Below, in pieces: positions 8,409 to 17,703 of a stretch of DNA of 58,622 nucleotides. The stretch lies in the NCBI GenBank assembly GCA_003565295.1, contig PXCO01000369.1, positions 1 to 58,622 of the forward strand, in the 5' to 3' direction. How positions within the stretch are numbered: position 1 is the first letter of the stretch; every line of letters begins with the position of its first letter. Under the pieces are notes generated by a model. It saw only the letters and a program-made list of their open reading frames with translations, had not been told where the DNA came from and did no database searches. Position numbers and translations under genes: made by a program. This DNA comes from Cyclobacteriaceae bacterium (lineage in GTDB: Bacteria > Bacteroidota > Bacteroidia > Cytophagales > Cyclobacteriaceae).

Positions 8409-8768
8409 ATGAGAGGTATTTTTTCGGTGCTACCCTTGCTTGGATTAGCATTTTTGCTGCTGCTTTCTCCATGTAAGGTAAAGAATACTATCCAAACTCA
8501 ATTTGGAATTGCTCATACCTCTGTAATCAACAAGAGTCAATCTACAGTTTCACCAACCAACTGTCAGATACTAGAAGCCCCCAAGGTTGCTAATGGCTCG
8601 GAAAAACCAACCTTTTACCCTAAGAGCTTTTTAACCTCTGGGGCTTTCAAGTTCCCCTTTCCCCTTGGCAGCTCCTGTACTTCCGCACTTTATAAGCCAA
8701 CAAATCACCTCCTTTTTTCGAGGCCCCCATTTTATATTTTATTTCAACGTCTCAAGGTTTATCTGTAA
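8409..8768 (+). CDS. Small exported hypothetical protein
   Basis: About 119 residues. A hydrophobic N-terminus (IFSVLPLLGLAFLLLLSPC) is followed by KVKNTIQTQFGI and a Ser/Thr/Asn-rich region with two further cysteines. I recall similar short proteins in Bacteroidota opening SPCKVRN-IQ beside efflux or metal loci, but this is from memory and their function is unknown. I chose the ATG at 8409, directly before the hydrophobic segment; 8373 and 8388 are alternatives. Composition resembles real coding sequence more in the first half than in the second (PLGSSCTSALYKPTNHLLFSRPP). It could be a non-coding open frame. Confidence 0.5.
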   Translation: MRGIFSVLPLLGLAFLLLLSPCKVKNTIQTQFGIAHTSVINKSQSTVSPTNCQILEAPKVANGSEKPTFYPKSFLTSGAFKFPFPLGSSCTSALYKPTNHLLFSRPPFYILFQRLKVYL

Positions 8769-8841
8769 TAGATTTTAGATCGCTAGAGAATCCAAATCAG
8801 CCATTGCAGCTGAAAAGTAAACATTACAAATAAACTTCGGT

Positions 8842-8967
8842 GAAATCGAGCATGACGTATGCGAACCACGGAGGGACGATGATCAACCACCTGCCCCGAT
8901 GGCTATCGGGGTGCGAGGTTCCCCCTGACAGCCGCCAACGGGATGACCGCTGAAAAAAAATATAAAC
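8842..8967 (+). repeat. Dispersed intergenic element, copy A
   Basis: It begins GAAATCGAGCATGACG and ends GACCGCTGAAAA...TATAAAC, two bases before the ATG of the DoxD-DoxA gene. Inside is a perfect hairpin, CCCCGAT-GGCT-ATCGGGG (8894-8911), followed by TGCGAGGTTCCCCC, also found in copies B and C. The terminal ATGACCGCTGAAAA is in frame with the downstream gene, so a start at 8943 would translate repeat DNA. Confidence 0.85.
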
Positions 8968-8969
8968 AC

Positions 8970-9989
8970 ATGAAAAATTTGAGTATAAAAAAAGATGTAG
9001 GGCTTATGGCCTTACCTGTTAGATTAGTGATTGGTTGGACCTATTTTTCGGCCTTCTGGCGACGGACGGTATTGGCCGACAAGCTGGACCCTGATGCAGC
9101 AGGGTATATTGGGGAAAAATTCAACCACTTTCTTCCAAATGCCATTGGCATAAAACCCTTTATTCAATACCTAGTGGAAAACCCCGATTTGCTATGGATA
9201 AATATGGTGGTCTTTACCATCATCGAAGGAATTGTGGGCTTGTTTATAATCTTCGGCCTATTTACCCGAATCATGAGTATCGGTGTATTTGGTTTGGCCA
9301 TGGGCATACTTCTAGGTGCAGGTTGGATTGGCACCACCTGCTTAGATGAATGGCAAATTGGGGTGCTAGGAATTGCCACTGGCTTTGTGTTGTTTCTGAC
9401 CGGTAGTGGCAGGTATTCTTTAGACCACTATTTGATTAGGAATGACTATGCGATCACGAAAAAGGAATGGTTCCCCTGGATAGGTTCAGGTGTATTACCC
9501 GTAAAGGACAATCTATTTCCAAAAATCGTTTTGATCGGTTCCCTTTTAATATTCGGGATGACTTTGACCACCAATCAAGTCTTTCATGGGGGCTTATGGG
9601 GCACTTTACACAATAAATCAGTGAAACCCAAGCTTGAAATCACTGAGGGAAAAATAGATGACAATACCCTATCCTTTGACGTGTTCAGGACTGAAGGGGT
9701 TGATGTATATGGATCATGGGTGATTGGCATTGAGTTGACTGATGCTCAAGACCATACTATCCTTCAACTTTCACAAGAGGAATTGGCGGCTCTGGAAGGA
9801 GAAAACATTTCAAACTACTATGTGGCCAAAGTCAAAGCCGGAAAACATAGTTTGGTGGTACCTTTGGGAGCAAAAGCAAACATACGTTTGAACAACCCCA
9901 AATTCAAGGACCTGAAAAGTGGCAACTACAGGATTAAACTGACGGATATCAGTGGGGCCTTTTGGGAATCTGCAGTGCGCAAACCTTAG
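8970..9989 (+). CDS. DoxD-DoxA fusion, thiosulfate:quinone oxidoreductase-like
   Basis: 339 residues. The first ~175 residues are a DoxX/DoxD-like membrane domain with four hydrophobic segments (RLVIGWTYFSAFWRR; LWINMVVFTIIEGIVGLFIIFGLF; MSIGVFGLAMGILLGAGWIG; IGVLGIATGFVLFLTGSG). After a further membrane segment (FPKIVLIGSLLIFGMTL) comes a soluble DoxA-like domain (about 215-339). In Acidianus these are the two subunits of thiosulfate:quinone oxidoreductase; fused forms occur in Bacteroidota. It would pass electrons from thiosulfate (or another reductant) to quinone. I chose the ATG at 8970 over 8943 because the nine extra residues come from the adjoining repeat element. A 12-bp hairpin follows the stop. 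Confidence 0.85.
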   Translation: MKNLSIKKDVGLMALPVRLVIGWTYFSAFWRRTVLADKLDPDAAGYIGEKFNHFLPNAIGIKPFIQYLVENPDLLWINMVVFTIIEGIVGLFIIFGLFTRIMSIGVFGLAMGILLGAGWIGTTCLDEWQIGVLGIATGFVLFLTGSGRYSLDHYLIRNDYAITKKEWFPWIGSGVLPVKDNLFPKIVLIGSLLIFGMTLTTNQVFHGGLWGTLHNKSVKPKLEITEGKIDDNTLSFDVFRTEGVDVYGSWVIGIELTDAQDHTILQLSQEELAALEGENISNYYVAKVKAGKHSLVVPLGAKANIRLNNPKFKDLKSGNYRIKLTDISGAFWESAVRKP

Positions 9990-10011
9990 AACACCAAGTG
10001 TTATCGGGAAT

Positions 10012-10040
10012 TAGGCTGTGGGGCGAAACCCCACAGCCTA
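10012..10040 (+). terminator. Strong hairpin after the DoxD-DoxA gene
   Basis: Perfect 12-bp stem TAGGCTGTGGGG / CCCCACAGCCTA with the stable loop CGAAA, 22 bases after the stop codon. Only a weak T-rich tail (TCCTTAT) follows, so it may be an mRNA-stabilising hairpin rather than a classical intrinsic terminator. Confidence 0.6.
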
Positions 10041-10286
10041 TCCTTATAGGTGATGCCCAATTTGAAATTTAACAACATGGGAATTGAAACCAAACTTCAC
10101 ATAAGTGACCTGGAACAGTCTTCAAGAAATCTGCGACTAAGCTTATTTTCAAGTAAAACGTTGTTTCCAGGGGGTGAATTAAGCCCAGCTAAAGGTAAAC
10201 AGAGCGTACTCGCAAACTCCTTCTCACGAATGAAATTCAATGTCTCACATCTATCCCTGGCTGGGTATCACATTCCATTAGCACTC

Positions 10287-10679
10287 CTATACTTCAAAAT
10301 CGTAAACCTGCACCTTTGCCCATTTCTGGGAATGGTCGTCTATGAATTTTAAATGATCAGGATGTTCTTGATAGATGTCATGGCTCTTGATATCATCAAA
10401 ATACACCGTAAGGGCAATATGGTAGGAATCATCTATCACATCCCTCTTTTCGGTTTTGGCGGGCACTCCCACCAGGTAGTCTTTGGCGCTGGATATACGC
10501 CCGATTTTTCTGCACCCTTCCATTACTGCTTTAAGGTCTTTGTCGGGCTGGTGCAGCCAGAAATAAACTTGATGTACGATCATACTTTTTTTTGGTTTTT
10601 TAGAAAAAACAGTTGTTGGTAAAAAGGCGGCCATGCCCAAACTGCTGAAATAGGCCAGAAAATTTCTTCTTTGGTTCAT
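10287..10679 (-). CDS. Exported Dabb (stress-responsive A/B barrel) protein
   Basis: About 130 residues. The N-terminus NQRRNFLAYFSSLGMAAFLPTTVFS is a Tat-like or Sec signal with an RR pair. The mature part, MIVHQVYFWLHQPDKDLKAVMEGCRKI, through SYHIALTVYFDDIKSHDIYQEHPDHLKFID, is the Dabb ferredoxin-like dimeric barrel (residues 35-128). Such proteins are small dimers with no agreed reaction; in Bacteroidota many are exported and lie near sugar genes. The ATG at 10685 would add two residues. A weak -7-like box (TAACTTTA, reverse strand, near 10717-10724) lies upstream. Confidence 0.85.
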   Translation of the reverse strand: MNQRRNFLAYFSSLGMAAFLPTTVFSKKPKKSMIVHQVYFWLHQPDKDLKAVMEGCRKIGRISSAKDYLVGVPAKTEKRDVIDDSYHIALTVYFDDIKSHDIYQEHPDHLKFIDDHSQKWAKVQVYDFEV

Positions 10680-10801
10680 GGTCATTCAATAAGAATTAGT
10701 CAGAATTTAGTAGTTTTAAAGTTACGTAGATAAAGGTACTTAAAATTATCATACCTGAAAACATACGCTTTTGATGAATGCCAGCAACCAATACAATACA
10801 T

Positions 10802-10999
10802 GATATCGAGCCTGTCCTGACGGCAGTCAGGGCATGACGAGCACGTCACACACTGGGATGCCCCCCCCGATAAGAATATCGGGGTATTGGGGTTGCGAGA
10901 TTCTCCTGAAATAAGTTCCCCGATAGCTATACAGGACGGGGAAGGCTGGGGAAGGCTCCCGATAGCTATCATGATGACCGCTGAAAAGAAAATATAAAC
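10802..10999 (+). repeat. Dispersed intergenic element, copy B (longest)
   Basis: Starts GATATCGAGC and ends GATGACCGCTGAAAAGAAAATATAAAC, 28 bases before the aldo/keto reductase ATG. It carries extra palindromes absent from copies A and C: CCTGAC-GGCA-GTCAGG, CCCCGAT-AAGA-ATATCGGGG, and two CCCGATAGCTAT motifs. It shares TTGCGAGATTC with copy C. The 3' end encodes a tiny open frame, MMTAEKKI then stop. Confidence 0.85.
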
Positions 11000-11027
11000 A
11001 GATTAAACTTAAACAAACCATTTGCAA

Positions 11028-12014
11028 ATGCATAAAAGAAGATTAGGGAAAACCGGATTTGAAGTAACAGAAATTTCGTTGGGCACCTGGCAGGTAGGCG
11101 GGGGCTGGGGGGGCAACTTTGACCACTATGCCGCGCACAACATTCTGCATGCAGCCTTTGATGCAGGGGTTAACTTTGTGGACACCGCGGATGTATATGA
11201 TGCAGGACTTAGCGAGGCAGCTGTGGGAAAGGCAATCAAAGAAAGGAATGAAAAAATCTATGTGGCTAGTAAATGTGGCCGTCAGATCAACCCACATGTT
11301 AGCGAAGGGTATACGGCCGAAGTACTAAGAAAATATGTAGAAGCAAGTTTAAAAAACATTGGAATAGAGCGTTTAGACCTTATACAATTACACTGTCCAC
11401 CCACGGAGGTGTATAAGCGCCCCGAGATTTTTGAATTATTTGAAAGGTTGAAGGAGGAGGGGAAAATAGCTCATTTGGGGGTAAGTGTAGAAAAGGTGGA
11501 GGAAGCCAATCTTGCACTAGCGTTCGAAAATGTATGCACGGTACAAATCATTTTCAATATGTTCCGGCTTAAGCCTTCGGAAAAGTTTTTTGAACTGGCA
11601 AAAGCCAAGGACTGTGGAATTATAGTTCGAGTGCCTTTGGCAAGTGGCCTCTTAAGCGGGAAAATCACCAAGGACACCCAGTTCGATGATCAAGACCACC
11701 GAAAGTTTAACCGGAATGGAGAGGCATTTGACAAGGGAGAAACCTTTTCTGGGGTGAACCTGGAAAAAGGCCTGGAAGCAGTGGAGGCACTAAAGTCCTT
11801 GTTCAGTACAACGGATAACCTTGCCGCATATGCCCTACGATGGGTATTGATGTTCCCTGAGGTAAGCACCGTAATCCCCGGCGCTTCTAGGGTAGATCAG
11901 GTTCATGCAAATATTGCTGCCACAAAGCTCCCCCCCTTGAGCCAAGCACAAATGGAGGGGGTTAAAAAGATTTATGAGCAACTAATAAAGGAGGAAGTAC
12001 ACGCCATGTGGTAA
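11028..12014 (+). CDS. Aldo/keto reductase
   Basis: A 328-residue cytoplasmic (alpha/beta)8 NADPH-dependent oxidoreductase. The catalytic tetrad is visible: D52 and Y57 in VDTADVYDAGLSE, K82 in VASKCG and H122 in IQLHCPP. The opening RRLGKTGFEVTEISLGTWQVGGGWG is typical of the family that includes YajO/IolS-type reductases. NADP-binding residues are expected in VSTVIPGASRVDQVHAN near the C-terminus. The ATG at 11028 gives the usual N-terminus; a TTG at 11022 would add two residues. The dispersed element ends just upstream. The substrate is not predictable from context. Confidence 0.92.
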   Translation: MHKRRLGKTGFEVTEISLGTWQVGGGWGGNFDHYAAHNILHAAFDAGVNFVDTADVYDAGLSEAAVGKAIKERNEKIYVASKCGRQINPHVSEGYTAEVLRKYVEASLKNIGIERLDLIQLHCPPTEVYKRPEIFELFERLKEEGKIAHLGVSVEKVEEANLALAFENVCTVQIIFNMFRLKPSEKFFELAKAKDCGIIVRVPLASGLLSGKITKDTQFDDQDHRKFNRNGEAFDKGETFSGVNLEKGLEAVEALKSLFSTTDNLAAYALRWVLMFPEVSTVIPGASRVDQVHANIAATKLPPLSQAQMEGVKKIYEQLIKEEVHAMW

Positions 12015-12079
12015 GCCGCACCGAAGACCCTAACTACCCAAAAATAGCCTAGGTATGGCCTCAATATTTCATAATTCAA

Positions 12080-12128
12080 GGTCCACCCACAGGAGATCAT
12101 AAATCTCTCATTACCTGCGGGTGGATCC
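12080..12128. terminator. Hairpin between converging genes
   Basis: GGTCCACCCACAGG (12080-12093) pairs with CCTGCGGGTGGATCC (12114-12128), with one mismatch and one bulge. The loop contains a second small stem, GAGAT-CATAA-ATCTC. Its position between the ends of the aldo/keto reductase and AsmA-like genes suggests a bidirectional terminator, although no long T-tract follows. Confidence 0.5.
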
Positions 12129-12253
12129 TTGCTGTTCCTCTCACAAAACGAAGCCCTTCAAGACATTCTCATTACAGCAAGCCTAAAAAACTTCCGCAAT
12201 ACTTACCGAAGGACAATTACCGAAGGCATTTCCGGTAATCTGTAGCTAGGAGT

Positions 12254-15200
12254 TCATTGGCTAGACCTACCCAAAGACACCCTGTAATCTTCCGGTCTTC
12301 CCTGCATATTGATCGTAATAAACCTCACTCTACGAGAATTATCTCTAAACACAATGTCGTCTTCCTGCTCAGGGTCTACCTCTTCTCGCGACCTTCCCCC
12401 AAACAAGGTCCGCAAACCCACCCGGGTCACTAGACCCAATGGAAGCCTGATGGTGTAATCCATTTCCTTATCCAAACTTTGACTACCTGAGACTTCCAAA
12501 AAACCCAGGCTGGAGTTGATGTTCATCCGTGGGATATGTAACACCGCCCCTTTGAGGTCAAAGGTATTGGAGAGCGTATCAAACCTTACCCTGTGCAAGT
12601 TTCTATCAGAAAAATAATCGGATAAGGCCAGAAAAGGCGAAAAATTCACCAAAGTACCGTCATAAACTGTCAATTCCATGCTTGCCTCCGATTTGTCAAT
12701 TATAGGCGTAAGGTCGGGATACACCATAAATTTCCCAACTACGGTACCTGAGACACTTCCCTTCAAGTTTTCATTGATCAGCACATCCTGCCCGAAATTT
12801 TCAAATTTAAACAGTAGCTTATCCAAGTCCACCTTGTCCGCCACCAATTGGGTGTGGAAGTAGATCTCATCAGGGTCATTACCGTTAAAATATCCTTTGA
12901 CCCCCAAGCTTCCTTTGGCAACCTTAAGCCCCAAGGTATCCAGACGGAGAAAACGATCCGAGGATGTCCTGAGTTTTGCGCTCACCTGCTCCAACCAATA
13001 CCTGTGATAATTCAGTTTCTTAATATCAGCCTTGAACTCCATATCCCTAAATGGCAAATTAAACACATTGAAGGACTCCGCTCGATTGGTGTCTTCTTTC
13101 ACTTCATACCCCTTGAAGCCCATTAAGGCATCCAAGTCCAGCGCCTTTGCACGAAAATGAAAAAAATCATCTTTGATTTTCAGGTCTTTCTTGAGGTTTA
13201 GACCAAGATCAAAGTCAAATTCAGAGACTCCCATTTTACCCCCGAAGTTCTCTATGCTCAAGTATTCCTTTTCCCATTTCACCTTTCCTTTAAAACCTTC
13301 CAGTTTGAGGGGGTGCCTTTGGGTTCGTCCACTAAGGTTTTCTACCTGGAGTTCGCCTGTGTTCAGCCCCTCCCGGAAATCCAACGTGGCCTTTCCCCTT
13401 ATGTCCAGAGATGAAAATTCCTCCTCCGCCCAAGATTTTGGCAAATAGTTAACCCCATTATAGGTCAAGAGATCATTGATCCGTAGTTTATCGGAGCGCA
13501 TGTTCCAAGAAATGCTGGAGGTGCCGAGTATTTCCTCCCTGAACCATTTCGGGTAATTTTCCACGGCAAATCGAAAACTAAAGTCCGATTGGTCGATTTG
13601 ACCATTCAGGTTTTTCACCTCCAAACTCGTGGCTCCAATTTCCACTCCTAGGTTGAGGTCATGGAATGCATGGGGGTAGTTCTCCAGCCTGGCGTTGAAC
13701 CCCGTGATGTTAAATATCCCCTTAGGCAAGTAGTCGAAATTAAATAGCTCGTCAGCCATGGAAGTAAAACCCAACTCAAAAGTTAAATCGTGGATTTTCT
13801 CCCTTTTTTCCATGTTATCAAAGAGTTCAGGCAAATGAATTTGAGAGGAGTTTGCCGTCAAAGAAATGTTGACAGGCTTTGGAAGCCTATGGAATAGTGC
13901 AGGAAAATCACTTAGGTGCCCACTTACCTTAAAATCGGATTCCCCAATACGGAAGGATAAGCTATCTAGGGAAATCGCTCCTGACCTCATCATGGCTGAA
14001 GCATTTACCTCTTGAATAGGCAATGGATAATCTCGAATGGAAAAATTCAAGTCCCTCAGCGACAATGATGATTGCAGGCTTTGCTTTACCCCTGCCAAAT
14101 CCATGGCTGAGGCCTCCATCTCCACGAGCTCATCAAAATCCATGTCCAACAATATTTTGCCACTGATCCCCTGAAACTGCGTCAAACCGAAAAACTGCCC
14201 AACAAATCCCAAATCAATGTCTGCGTTCAGTTTTACTTTCACATGGGGATCCTCAAAATCCCTTATTACCAAGTCTCCCTGAAAAACTCCCTGCTCAGGC
14301 CGGGCACTGAAATTCTGCACATGTAATTCAGATGATCTGAGGCTCTTTCCTTCCCCATTGGTGTAGAAACCGAAAAACCTTAGCTCATCCACCTTAAGGT
14401 TATTGTCCGTTCTTTGAAAAAAAGCATTCTCGCAGCCAAACTCCGCACTAACTTCAGGCAATACCCCTTCAGCAATCATCCCCCTGACCCTCCCCCTAAA
14501 AAACACCTCCCCTTCATTTCTATAGGCATTCAGTGCCTCCGCTGTCCCTTCGGGCAAAAAAGCAGCGAATAAATCAAAATCAGGTTTTTGCCCTTCCAGC
14601 TGAATATTAACGTCCAAGCCATTTTCTAAAACCCCAATTTTGCCAGAGGCTGAGAACAGCGCTTCTTCCAGCAGAATGTTTGAAGGGTGCAAGCTGATTA
14701 CCCTTTCTAGGGTATGATAATTTAACCTTAAGGCCAACTGAACCTGCTTATTGGAAAAAAAGGTGGTATCCTCCCGCAATAATACATCAACCTTGAAATC
14801 AGCATTCATGTCAATTGCAAAAATTTCTTCCCGTTTGCGCATACTTCCCCCCCAGTAGTCGATATTTAGCAGGTATGCAGAAGTATCCAGTTGATCTTTA
14901 TATGAAACCGCGAAATTGGAGACTTTTACTTTAGCCAGGTCAAATTCCATCACTCCTTCATCCTCCGAAGGCGCGTTTGATATTCCTTTTGCCGCTAACA
15001 GATTAATTTCACCATTTGGATATTTTACCACATCCAGATGCCCATCGCTAACAAGAATGCTTTTTATCTTATAATCCCCCTCGATGATGTCCCAAAAATA
15101 AAATCCCATATAAAGGTGGCCAGCCCTGTAAAATGGCCTTGTGTCCATGTTTTTATGCTCAAAAAAAGCTACATCCATTAAATCTATGGAGATATAGGGA

Positions 15201-15388
15201 AAGTTCTGGAATAAGGACACTCTACTTTTTCCTACTGTAAGTTGTCCCGCAAACTGCCTGTTAGCCACTTCCAATGCCTTTTGGGTAATGGCTTCCTGTT
15301 TCAAGGTGAGTAGCGTAACTGCGAGTGCCAATGCCAACAGGATTAGCAGAAACAGTGAAAATAAAATGCTAAGGAACCAAGTTCTCAT
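12254..15388 (-). CDS. AsmA-family protein (large envelope protein)
   Basis: 1044 residues. A single N-terminal membrane anchor (WFLSILFSLFLLILLALALAVTLLTL) is followed by the AsmA N-terminal signature (FAGQLTVGKSRVSLFQNFPYISIDLMDVAF). A very long beta-rich periplasmic region follows, ending in the AsmA-like C-terminal segment (VLHIPRMNINSSLGFLEVSGSQSLDKEMDYTIRLPLGLV). Proteins of this group (AsmA/TamB/YhdP) are thought to bridge inner and outer membranes and move phospholipids or aid outer-membrane assembly. It stands alone on this strand. No disruption was seen over its length. The exact role in this organism is inferred from the family only. Confidence 0.87.
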   Translation of the reverse strand: MRTWFLSILFSLFLLILLALALAVTLLTLKQEAITQKALEVANRQFAGQLTVGKSRVSLFQNFPYISIDLMDVAFFEHKNMDTRPFYRAGHLYMGFYFWDIIEGDYKIKSILVSDGHLDVVKYPNGEINLLAAKGISNAPSEDEGVMEFDLAKVKVSNFAVSYKDQLDTSAYLLNIDYWGGSMRKREEIFAIDMNADFKVDVLLREDTTFFSNKQVQLALRLNYHTLERVISLHPSNILLEEALFSASGKIGVLENGLDVNIQLEGQKPDFDLFAAFLPEGTAEALNAYRNEGEVFFRGRVRGMIAEGVLPEVSAEFGCENAFFQRTDNNLKVDELRFFGFYTNGEGKSLRSSELHVQNFSARPEQGVFQGDLVIRDFEDPHVKVKLNADIDLGFVGQFFGLTQFQGISGKILLDMDFDELVEMEASAMDLAGVKQSLQSSLSLRDLNFSIRDYPLPIQEVNASAMMRSGAISLDSLSFRIGESDFKVSGHLSDFPALFHRLPKPVNISLTANSSQIHLPELFDNMEKREKIHDLTFELGFTSMADELFNFDYLPKGIFNITGFNARLENYPHAFHDLNLGVEIGATSLEVKNLNGQIDQSDFSFRFAVENYPKWFREEILGTSSISWNMRSDKLRINDLLTYNGVNYLPKSWAEEEFSSLDIRGKATLDFREGLNTGELQVENLSGRTQRHPLKLEGFKGKVKWEKEYLSIENFGGKMGVSEFDFDLGLNLKKDLKIKDDFFHFRAKALDLDALMGFKGYEVKEDTNRAESFNVFNLPFRDMEFKADIKKLNYHRYWLEQVSAKLRTSSDRFLRLDTLGLKVAKGSLGVKGYFNGNDPDEIYFHTQLVADKVDLDKLLFKFENFGQDVLINENLKGSVSGTVVGKFMVYPDLTPIIDKSEASMELTVYDGTLVNFSPFLALSDYFSDRNLHRVRFDTLSNTFDLKGAVLHIPRMNINSSLGFLEVSGSQSLDKEMDYTIRLPLGLVTRVGLRTLFGGRSREEVDPEQEDDIVFRDNSRRVRFITINMQGRPEDYRVSLGRSSQ

Positions 15389-15685
15389 GGCTTAGGGAAA
15401 TTTCTAACAGAAACGTAAGGTCCCCTAGAGATGGTTACGGTTTGTGCAAAAAATAATGAAATGTCAGATTATCTTTCAGGTCATTGTTTCTCCAAATCCT
15501 TCCTATTCCGCTGGGCAAGTTATGCCGCAGCCTTACAAGTACTTTGGAGAAAGTCTGCAAGGTGTTATCGGGATACTCTGATTGTTGCACATCATGATAG
15601 GGATGTATAAATTCTCCTGTCTACCGTTCCTTTCAGGCAAATCACCGTGTATGAAAAGCATAGGGTTTTATTCACCGGTAAAAAT

Positions 15686-17128
15686 TTATTTCTTTCCATG
15701 CCAGACACGCATATGCTCTTTGTGTGTTTTTAGGTAAGCCCCCGGTTGATAAAATTTGTCATAAAATTCTGTATCCAGGTGGATGGCCTGGACAAAACCG
15801 GGAAGGACTATTGTACTGAAAGTTCCAGGGAATTTCCCGTGCTTGTCATGGATGTATTGTGCGATTTCTGAGAGACAATCAACAAACTCCTCGCTGTAGG
15901 GTGTTACTCCCTTCCTGATTTTGCCACTTTCTTTCCAGGGACCCCGGTCCTGATGGGCATAGGCGCCCGAAGTCCCAAACTTACGTTCCACAAATACCTC
16001 CACTGCCGAACGCATATTTCGATGCCACGGTGGGCAAAGGGCTTCGTAGATACCCTCTAGCCCTACAGGATTGGGCACGGCCCACTTTTCATTGCGCACA
16101 AAGGTAAATCCCATCCCTTTGACACCCTGCTCCGCAAAAGCGCCAAGTATAGACCATCGGTTCAACCCGTTGAAATAAAGGCCTCCCAGGCCCATCGCCT
16201 GTAATGTAAGAACGATATTGTGTCCCATAAAGGCCAGTTCAGAACAGTTGGCTTCATAGGCCATTTGGAGCATGACCGAGAGCGGTATTTGCTTGGTGTC
16301 ATTGAGCAAACCACTCTTGATAAAAGGTTGTAAATTTCCGGCCGGTTTACCGGACTCCTCGTCTATCAATACGTTGCCGTTGCCAATGGCCAGGGCCAAT
16401 AGGGCAAGTACCTGTTCACTGGCATCCCCTATGGGCATAAACAAGGTAGATCCCGGGGCATTCGCCATCCACAGGTTAGGCTCGAGCATGTGTGGAGGAG
16501 CAGCGGGCAGGTCTAGCCTAGAGCCGGAAAGTTGGGTGGTATGTTTACGGCAGACTTCGACGATACGTTCCGTTGCCTCGGGTAGATTCTCTCCGATTTC
16601 GCTGATGCCGGTAGGTTGTACATCCCGAGTATTGGTAATATAGGTGCCATTATCGTCTGTATAAAGTAAGGCAGGCGTACCGAACCCCCCTGCTGTAGGA
16701 AAGGTTCGGCCTGTAAACCTGTGTGTATAATGAGCATGTTCACCGGGACGGTCCGGCCCGTAAGGAACGCCAAAATTCCATCCGGTAACGCCAGTCCCGG
16801 CAGCAATAAGGAGGGCTTGTTCCAGCTCCGAAAGCTGGAGAGCCTTATGTTTTGACTTATAGGCCAAGGGACCGGAAGGGATTTCCATTCCATAGCCAAA
16901 ACGGCGTGCTCTTCTTCCAAAAATGGCCTGCATTAAAGGAAATTTTGACAATTTCTCCAGAGGGCTTTTGTCGTTTAAACGGTGTTTCATAGTCTGATTG
17001 TCCATATTCGTAGCATTTTGAATTGAAAAAGATTGGCCGGAAATCAGAAAGCTGAGGGACGCGGCTCCAGTAAACTTTAAAAAGTCCCTGCGCGTATTAT
17101 TTTTTTTACTAAATGGTTTCTGATTCAT
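15686..17128 (-). CDS. Tat-exported protein of unknown function
   Basis: 480 residues. The N-terminus has a twin-arginine signal (NNTRRDFLKFTGAASLSFLISG). I do not recognise the mature domain with certainty. The stretch LSELEQALLIAAGTGVTGWNFGVPYG and a later GGLYFNGLNRWSILGAF faintly recall flavin nitroreductase-like folds, but I see no decisive motif. Eight or so cysteine/histidine residues are scattered without a metal-binding pattern. The start at 17128 (MNQKPF) is chosen over 17149 because it leaves a normal-length Tat leader. It lies on the same strand as a small conserved protein and an AraC regulator immediately upstream, which may control it. Confidence 0.75.
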   Translation of the reverse strand: MNQKPFSKKNNTRRDFLKFTGAASLSFLISGQSFSIQNATNMDNQTMKHRLNDKSPLEKLSKFPLMQAIFGRRARRFGYGMEIPSGPLAYKSKHKALQLSELEQALLIAAGTGVTGWNFGVPYGPDRPGEHAHYTHRFTGRTFPTAGGFGTPALLYTDDNGTYITNTRDVQPTGISEIGENLPEATERIVEVCRKHTTQLSGSRLDLPAAPPHMLEPNLWMANAPGSTLFMPIGDASEQVLALLALAIGNGNVLIDEESGKPAGNLQPFIKSGLLNDTKQIPLSVMLQMAYEANCSELAFMGHNIVLTLQAMGLGGLYFNGLNRWSILGAFAEQGVKGMGFTFVRNEKWAVPNPVGLEGIYEALCPPWHRNMRSAVEVFVERKFGTSGAYAHQDRGPWKESGKIRKGVTPYSEEFVDCLSEIAQYIHDKHGKFPGTFSTIVLPGFVQAIHLDTEFYDKFYQPGAYLKTHKEHMRVWHGKK

Positions 17129-17294
17129 GGCCCATGCATTTATTGTCAACCATGCCGGTGTAGGGTTTTCGGGTCTTTTCGTATGGTTCAGCCCCTATAC
17201 GGATAAGGTTCCTGCAAAGGCTTGCCCCAAGTGGGTCCAGATTTTTATCGTCAAACTTCATAAGGACATTATTTCGTTTTGTCAATTGGGTCAA

Positions 17295-17558
17295 CTACTT
17301 CACCTTTTCCGGCAACCCAATGGCCTGCTCGGTGAGTACGGGGAAATATTCCTGATTACTCGCAGGGCTCAATTTACCGTCCAGGTATTTACTGAGTACT
17401 TCGACAGAAGGAGCTTCGTACAGGCAAACAGCGGTCTTTAGGTCTGGGGATGGGAAAAACTGGTGTACATGAAGCTCATCGGGCAGTGGAAACACCTCTT
17501 TGACACATTCCTGGAATTTTTCAGGATTACGGATACTGTGTTGGATTGAGATAAACAT
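17295..17558 (-). CDS. Small conserved protein, ferredoxin-like fold possible
   Basis: 87 residues, no signal peptide. The pattern MFISIQHSIRNPEKFQECVKEVFPLPDELHVHQFFPSPDLKTAVCLYEAPSVEVLSKYLD resembles small alpha/beta barrel-type proteins of about 90 residues (DUF4242-like), but I cannot confirm the family. It lies 166 bases before the Tat-exported gene on the same strand, and 145 bases after the AraC-type regulator. This suggests a three-gene unit under that regulator. Function unknown. Confidence 0.7.
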   Translation of the reverse strand: MFISIQHSIRNPEKFQECVKEVFPLPDELHVHQFFPSPDLKTAVCLYEAPSVEVLSKYLDGKLSPASNQEYFPVLTEQAIGLPEKVK

Positions 17559-17703
17559 AGCGGCTAATTTTTAAGGTTATACATTCAAACACCTCGGCAA
17601 ATACGTATTACCAACAGTGTTCAAGGGTAAAATTAGAGGAAGTTTTACCTCGCCGCTTTGTCTAAACGTTCAATTTTTGTGCAGGCAAGGCCAATTTGGG
17701 ACT

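Noticed and set aside
8943-8969. Upstream start (MTAEKKYKH) for the DoxDA gene
   Set aside because: The nine extra residues come from the end of the dispersed element, and the DoxD domain begins after the ATG at 8970.
10050-10352. Forward ORF of 100 codons
   Set aside because: It overlaps the end of the Dabb gene on the other strand, with no recognisable content or signal.
17109-17294. Reverse ORF of 61 codons between the small protein and the Tat protein
   Set aside because: It overlaps the start of the Tat-protein gene and has no recognisable content; treated as spacer.
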